Positions 61,046 to 64,000 of a DNA stretch of 64,000 nt are shown here, piece after piece (the stretch's first letter is position 1; each line of letters begins with the position of its first letter). A program made the position numbers and the translations under genes. The stretch comes from Geothrix sp. 21YS21S-4 (GTDB lineage Bacteria; Acidobacteriota; Holophagae; Holophagales; Holophagaceae): contig NZ_CP132719.1 in NCBI RefSeq assembly GCF_030845995.1, positions 434,001 to 498,000 on the forward strand, read 5' to 3'. Under the pieces are notes generated by a model. That model ran no database searches. It was not told the DNA's origin and saw nothing but the letters and a program-made list of their open reading frames with translations.

Positions 61046-62593
61046 TCAGGAGCGTTTGGTAGATTTGCGGCGGTGCGGAGGGCTTCCGGCTTTCGTTTCC
61101 TGGGCGGAAGTCGACCTTCGCGGGCGGGCCTTGGTCTTCTCCTCCCGCTGGGTCCGAAGCGCCTCGTTGCTCCGCGAAGGCTTGAGCCCCTCGCCCGGAT
61201 CGAGGATCCGGCGGACGGCGGCGGTCTCGCCTTCCTCGCCTTCTCCCTTTTGTTTCTTCTGGATGCTGAGGCGCAGGGGGACGCCCGCCAGCCCGAACTG
61301 GTCGCGCAGGCGGTTCTCCAGGTACCGCACGTAGCTGAAGTGGAGGCCGCGGTCGGTGTTGGTCTTGATGACGAAACTGGGCGGCCTCACGCCCACCTGG
61401 GTCATGAAGTAGAGCTTGGGGAGCTTGCCGTCCACGGCGTGGGGGCTCATGGTTGCGACGGATTCGCGCAGGAAGCGGTTCAGCTCGCCGGTGGGGATGC
61501 GCCTGGCGTGGGCCGCGGCCAACTGGTCGATCATCCCGAACAGTTTGGACACGCGCTGTCCGGTGAGGGCCGACAGGAAGATCATCGGGGCGTGGTGCAG
61601 GAACCCCAGGCTGCGGCGGAGATCCTCTTCGGCGCTGTAGATGGTGTAGGTGTCCTTCTCCACCAGGTCCCACTTGTTCACCACGAGGATGACGGCGGCG
61701 CCGGCCTCCTGTGCGTAGCCCGCGATGACCGCGTCCTGGTGGGTGGCGCCCTCCACGGCGTCCAGGAGGAGGAGGCTCACGTCGGCGCGCGCCATGGCCT
61801 GCTTGGCCTTGAGGATGCTGAGCTTTTCCGCGCCTTCGTGGGTCTTGCCCTTCTTGCGGATGCCCGCCGTGTCGATCATCCGGTAGATCTTGTCCTTCAC
61901 TTCGAAGACCGTGTCCACCGTGTCCCGCGTGGTGCCCGCGACTTCGCTCACCAGGCTGCGCTCGTAGCCCAGGAGGCGGTTGGTGAGGGACGACTTGCCC
62001 ACGTTGGGACGGCCGATGAGGGCGAAGCGCAGTTCGTCCGCCAGCTCGTGGGTCTCGGCCTCTTCGGGCGTGCGATGGAAGGGAAGGCGCGCGCGGACGG
62101 CGTCGATCAGCTCGGGCACGCCGGAACCGTGGGCCGCGGAGATGGCGAGGATGGTGTCGAAGCCCATCCCGTAGAATCCGCCGTCGGGCGCGCCGCCCTT
62201 CATTCCGTCCAGCTTGTTCACCACCAGCAGCACCGGCTTCCCCTGGCGGCGGAGGCGGGCGGCGATCTCCTCGTCGCCCGCGGTCAGGCCGTCATGGCCG
62301 TCCACCAGCAGGATGGCCACGTGGGCCTCGTTCAGGGCCGCTTCCGCCAGGCGGGTGATGCCCTGGGTGATGACGTCGTCGCCCTCGAAATCCAGGCCGC
62401 CGGTGTCCACCAGCTCGAAGACTTCCTCCGCGTCGCCTTCCTCGCTGAGGCAGGTGACGCGGCCGTAGCTCCGGTCTCGGGTCATGCCCGGCAGGTCGTG
62501 GACCAGGGCCGCGCGGCTGCGGGTGAGCCGATTGAAAAGGGTGGACTTCCCCACGTTGGGGCGTCCGCAGAGGGCGACGAGCGGCAGTTTCAT
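61046..62593 (-). CDS. der: Ribosome-biogenesis GTPase Der (EngA)
   Basis: A 515-residue double-GTPase, slightly longer than the usual 440-490. The first G domain begins with GRPNVGKS (10-17), DLPGMTRD and DTGG; the second with GRPNVGKS (194-201) and DTAGIRKK, NKWD. The KH-like C-terminal domain (about 370-450) has GVPLRLSIQKK. A lysine/arginine-rich tail ends RRKSTKRS. Der is essential for 50S assembly. It is divergent from the NTF2-like gene and ends over 200 bases before the M4 peptidase gene, with a hairpin between. Confidence 0.96.
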   Translation of the reverse strand: MKLPLVALCGRPNVGKSTLFNRLTRSRAALVHDLPGMTRDRSYGRVTCLSEEGDAEEVFELVDTGGLDFEGDDVITQGITRLAEAALNEAHVAILLVDGHDGLTAGDEEIAARLRRQGKPVLLVVNKLDGMKGGAPDGGFYGMGFDTILAISAAHGSGVPELIDAVRARLPFHRTPEEAETHELADELRFALIGRPNVGKSSLTNRLLGYERSLVSEVAGTTRDTVDTVFEVKDKIYRMIDTAGIRKKGKTHEGAEKLSILKAKQAMARADVSLLLLDAVEGATHQDAVIAGYAQEAGAAVILVVNKWDLVEKDTYTIYSAEEDLRRSLGFLHHAPMIFLSALTGQRVSKLFGMIDQLAAAHARRIPTGELNRFLRESVATMSPHAVDGKLPKLYFMTQVGVRPPSFVIKTNTDRGLHFSYVRYLENRLRDQFGLAGVPLRLSIQKKQKGEGEEGETAAVRRILDPGEGLKPSRSNEALRTQREEKTKARPRRSTSAQETKAGSPPHRRKSTKRS

Positions 62594-62692
62594 AGTTGTT
62601 CCAAGCCTTCCAGTCTATCGCGCCAACTGGAAAAAGGCAGGCCGGATGTGGGAGGCGGAGCTAGAGTGATCCCCTTCGTGAAGGAGTCTTCC

Positions 62693-63091
62693 ATGCGTCC
62701 CCTCCTCTCATGCCTGCTCGTTCCGGCCCTTTCCATCGCGGCGTCCGCCCAGGTCGTGGGCCCCGAGGCCGTCGTCCAGCGCCAGATCGAGGCCTTCAAT
62801 GCCCACGATCTGGAGGCCTTCCTGGCCGTGTTCGGGGAAAAGGTGGAGGCGACGGATCTCCCCGGAAGCCAGGTGGTGCCCCAGGGCAAGTCGCGCCTCC
62901 GGGAGCTCTACGCCGAGCGGCTCCGGCGGAACCCCCAGCTCCACGCCAGCGTGCTGGAGCGGATGGTCTCCGGCAACTTCGTCATCCAGCGCGAGCGGAT
63001 CTCGGGGCGCACGGACAAGCCGGACCTGGAGGCGGTGGTGATCTACCAGATCGAGGACAACGCGATCCGGCGGATGTGGACGCTGGGGTAG
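62693..63091 (+). CDS. Secreted NTF2/SnoaL-like protein
   Basis: A 132-residue protein with a signal peptide (LLSCLLVPALSIAASA) and an NTF2-like fold: VVQRQIEAFNAHDLEAFLAVFGEKVE, the family's N-terminal cone helices, then VVPQGKSRLRELYAERLRRNPQL and EAVVIYQIEDNAIRRMWTLG. Such proteins bind or isomerise small hydrophobic molecules, or act as polyketide cyclases or periplasmic carriers. It has AAGGAG upstream of ATG 62693 and is divergent from der. Its closeness to the YchF/SnoaL-like secreted proteins of Acidobacteriota is a guess. Confidence 0.8.
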   Translation: MRPLLSCLLVPALSIAASAQVVGPEAVVQRQIEAFNAHDLEAFLAVFGEKVEATDLPGSQVVPQGKSRLRELYAERLRRNPQLHASVLERMVSGNFVIQRERISGRTDKPDLEAVVIYQIEDNAIRRMWTLG

Positions 63092-63140
63092 GGGGCGTTC
63101 GCGCGGGTTTCTCCGCCCTGGGCGTCGACCCACGCGGTTT

Positions 63141-63270
63141 CGGGGCTCGAACGCAGGCGCTGCGCCCTTTGGGCTTGCGCCTGCCGGTCTGCTCCTTCCT
63201 GTTCCGGCCCTCCCCCGGAGGGCCTCCACGACGGAAGGAACAGCCCACTCGCGGGTTCGAGCCCCGTCAG
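63141..63270 (+). repeat. tRNA-T-arm-flanked repeat, unit A
   Basis: 130 bp bounded by CGGGGCTCGAAC at the left and GGTTCGAGCCCCGTCAG at the right, the latter matching the T-arm and 3' acceptor of the neighbouring tRNA-Asp in inverted orientation. Internally it has a GGCCCTC/GAGGGCC hairpin nested in TGTTCC/GGAACA. Unit B repeats it 171 bp downstream. Confidence 0.75.
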
Positions 63271-63311
63271 CGCTCGCCGTTCTCCGCCTTTCGTGCCGGC
63301 CCACGCCACCG

Positions 63312-63441
63312 GGGGGCTCGAACGAGTCCGCTGCGCCCTTTGGGCTTGCGTCCTCCGGTCTGCTCCTTCCTGTTCCGGCCCTCCACTGGAGGGCCTCCAC
63401 GACGGAAGGAACAGCCCACTCGCGGGTTCGAGCCCCGTCAG
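63312..63441 (+). repeat. tRNA-T-arm-flanked repeat, unit B
   Basis: A second copy of unit A, 171 bp away, sharing ACGACGGAAGGAACAGCCCA, CTCCTTCCTGTTCCGGCCCT and the GCGGGTTCGAGCCCCGTCAG end. Its right end runs into the tRNA-Asp terminator hairpin, and together with the tRNA 3' half it forms a large inverted repeat centred near 63465. Confidence 0.75.
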
Positions 63442-63448
63442 CCCGAAC

Positions 63449-63480
63449 GCCAAAAAGCGCCCAGTTGGGCGCTTTTTGGC
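63449..63480 (-). terminator. Intrinsic terminator of the tRNA-Val-tRNA-Asp unit
   Basis: GCCAAAAAGCGCCC/GGGCGCTTTTTGGC forms a 14-bp stem with a 4-base loop; on the minus strand it overlaps the tRNA-Asp CCA end. The A5/T5 blocks act as the U-tract. The hairpin is nearly symmetric and could terminate both strands. Confidence 0.8.
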
Positions 63481-63553
63481 GGGGCTGACGGGGCTCGAAC
63501 CCGCGACCTCCGGCGTGACAGGCCGGCACTCTAACCGACTGAGCTACAACCCC
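63477..63553 (-). tRNA. tRNA-Asp (anticodon GTC)
   Basis: The minus-strand cloverleaf begins GGGGTTG and ends CAGCCCC-G-CCA, with the CCA encoded. The anticodon loop CTGTCAC is flanked by CCGGC/GCCGG, giving anticodon GTC. The T-arm is GCGGGTTCGAGCCCCGT. It is 77 nt with CCA. Confidence 0.96.
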
Positions 63554-63578
63554 TTGCATTTTCACCAGAAAGGAAACC

Positions 63579-63654
63579 TGGTGGGCGATGACGGGCTCGA
63601 ACCGCCGACATGCTGCGTGTAAAGCAGCTGCTCTACCGACTGAGCTAATCGCCC
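63579..63654 (-). tRNA. tRNA-Val (anticodon TAC)
   Basis: The minus-strand cloverleaf begins GGGCGAT and ends ATCGCCC-A-CCA, with CCA encoded. The anticodon loop TTTACAC is flanked by GCTGC/GCAGC, giving TAC. It lies 25 bases upstream of tRNA-Asp and is likely co-transcribed with it. Confidence 0.96.
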
Positions 63655-63670
63655 GGATCGCCGAACACTG

Positions 63671-63699
63671 ATGTTCACACGGTCTGCGGGGGTGGTCAA
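63671..63699 (-). promoter_or_regulatory. Putative promoter of the tRNA operon
   Basis: On the minus strand -35 TTGACC (63699-63694), 17-bp spacer, -10 GAACAT (63676-63671), 16 bases before the mature tRNA-Val 5' end. The -10 is weak. Confidence 0.4.
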
Positions 63700-63845
63700 G
63701 GCCAAAGCTCCGCGTTGAGGGAAGCAGACTGATCTGGTAAGGTTTCAGGGCTTCCGTCCCACAGGTTCCCGCGGACCCTCGCTGGTGTCGGTTCGACCGT
63801 AGCCGAGCCCGGCTGTGGCCTTGGGATGTTTCTGGAGGGTGGCCT

Positions 63846-64000
63846 GTGGCGCTGCTGGAACTGGCGAATCTGACGCTCCGATCCCCCGAGGGAGGCGGGC
63901 CCGTCGCGCGCATCCTGGCCCAGATGCCGGATCCCATGCGGCCGGACGTGCCGGCGCTCCTGTTCGTGATCGTCCTTCTGGTGGGGCTCTACTTCTACCT
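63846..64000 (+). CDS. Membrane protein, N-terminal part (possibly ATP synthase F0 subunit b)
   Basis: GTG 63846, with GGAGGG about 10 bases upstream, opens a frame that runs off the window: about 51 residues are visible. The start is soluble (ALLELANLTLRSPEGGG) and leads into a hydrophobic helix PALLFVIVLLVGLYFYL. A short N-terminus followed by one helix is the layout of ATP synthase subunit b, but no motif proves it. The 190-base gap to the tRNA-Val gene holds only the putative tRNA promoter and nothing else I recognise. Confidence 0.5.
   Translation, partial: MALLELANLTLRSPEGGGPVARILAQMPDPMRPDVPALLFVIVLLVGLYFY

Noticed and set aside
63141-63441. Two additional tRNA genes
   Set aside because: Only the T-arm and part of the acceptor are present; there is no anticodon arm or D-arm, so these are repeats with tRNA-like ends.
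63141-63553. Prophage or integrative element attachment site at tRNA-Asp
   Set aside because: The duplicated tRNA end is inverted, not a direct repeat, and no integrase or phage gene lies in the window.

Overview
This is a GC-rich (about two-thirds G+C), densely coded bacterial chromosome segment. The gene content is that of a Gram-negative with an outer membrane: LolCD, a TonB-dependent receptor, an RND pump, type II secretion-like pseudopilins and SmpA-type lipoproteins. A large Ser/Thr kinase with a beta-propeller tail, many secreted peptidases and hybrid histidine kinases also fit. Together with recurring leucine/GTG/TTG starts, this suggests an Acidobacteriota-like organism, possibly Holophagae/Geothrix-like. 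That placement is inference; no rRNA is present.

Left part (1-16 kb): the end of ruvX, a beta-hydroxyacid dehydrogenase, a leftward PilZ/REC - LolC/E - LolD cluster and hflX. Next comes a MarR-controlled RND efflux operon whose first gene looks leaderless, with the operator over the start codon. Then follow a hypothetical, a DUF4149-like membrane protein, a pseudopilin, a Ser/Thr kinase with propeller, a frameshifted DinB-like gene, and hpd with a vestigial copy of its own 3' end.

16-33 kb: the rimP-nusA-infB operon reads leftward from a recognisable promoter through a leader with an intrinsic terminator. It is followed by a porin-like protein, folD, a PAP2 phosphatase, dgkA and a half-size EamA transporter. 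A TonB receptor lies divergent to a four-gene signalling cluster (YfiR-like periplasmic protein, hybrid kinase, receiver, REC-kinase). A 72-bp tandem repeat array ends this section.

33-43 kb: an SDR, pterin carbinolamine dehydratase, an RluA-type pseudouridine synthase whose C-terminal half is about 12 copies of a charged 22-residue repeat, M16 and M13 peptidases, a uracil-DNA-glycosylase-like protein and an isochorismatase-fold hydrolase.

43-56 kb is a methionine/sulfur region. It has two leftward transcription units, each preceded by a clear SAM-I riboswitch. One is metY-metX-aspartokinase-SDR. The other is an Hcy-domain/MTHFR fusion with lost zinc cysteines, a [2Fe-2S] ferredoxin, and metH. 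A CBS-like PLP enzyme and an orphan E1-beta lie upstream.

56-64 kb: recN, a secreted M4 peptidase, der, an NTF2-like protein, tRNA-Asp and tRNA-Val, and the start of a membrane protein. Downstream of tRNA-Asp are two 171-bp-period repeats whose ends copy the tRNA T-arm.

Dispersed imperfect palindromes built from an 8-nt periodic CACCAAGN motif occur at four gene ends, and a related CGCAGATG palindrome at a fifth. Two of them bracket the ferredoxin gene.
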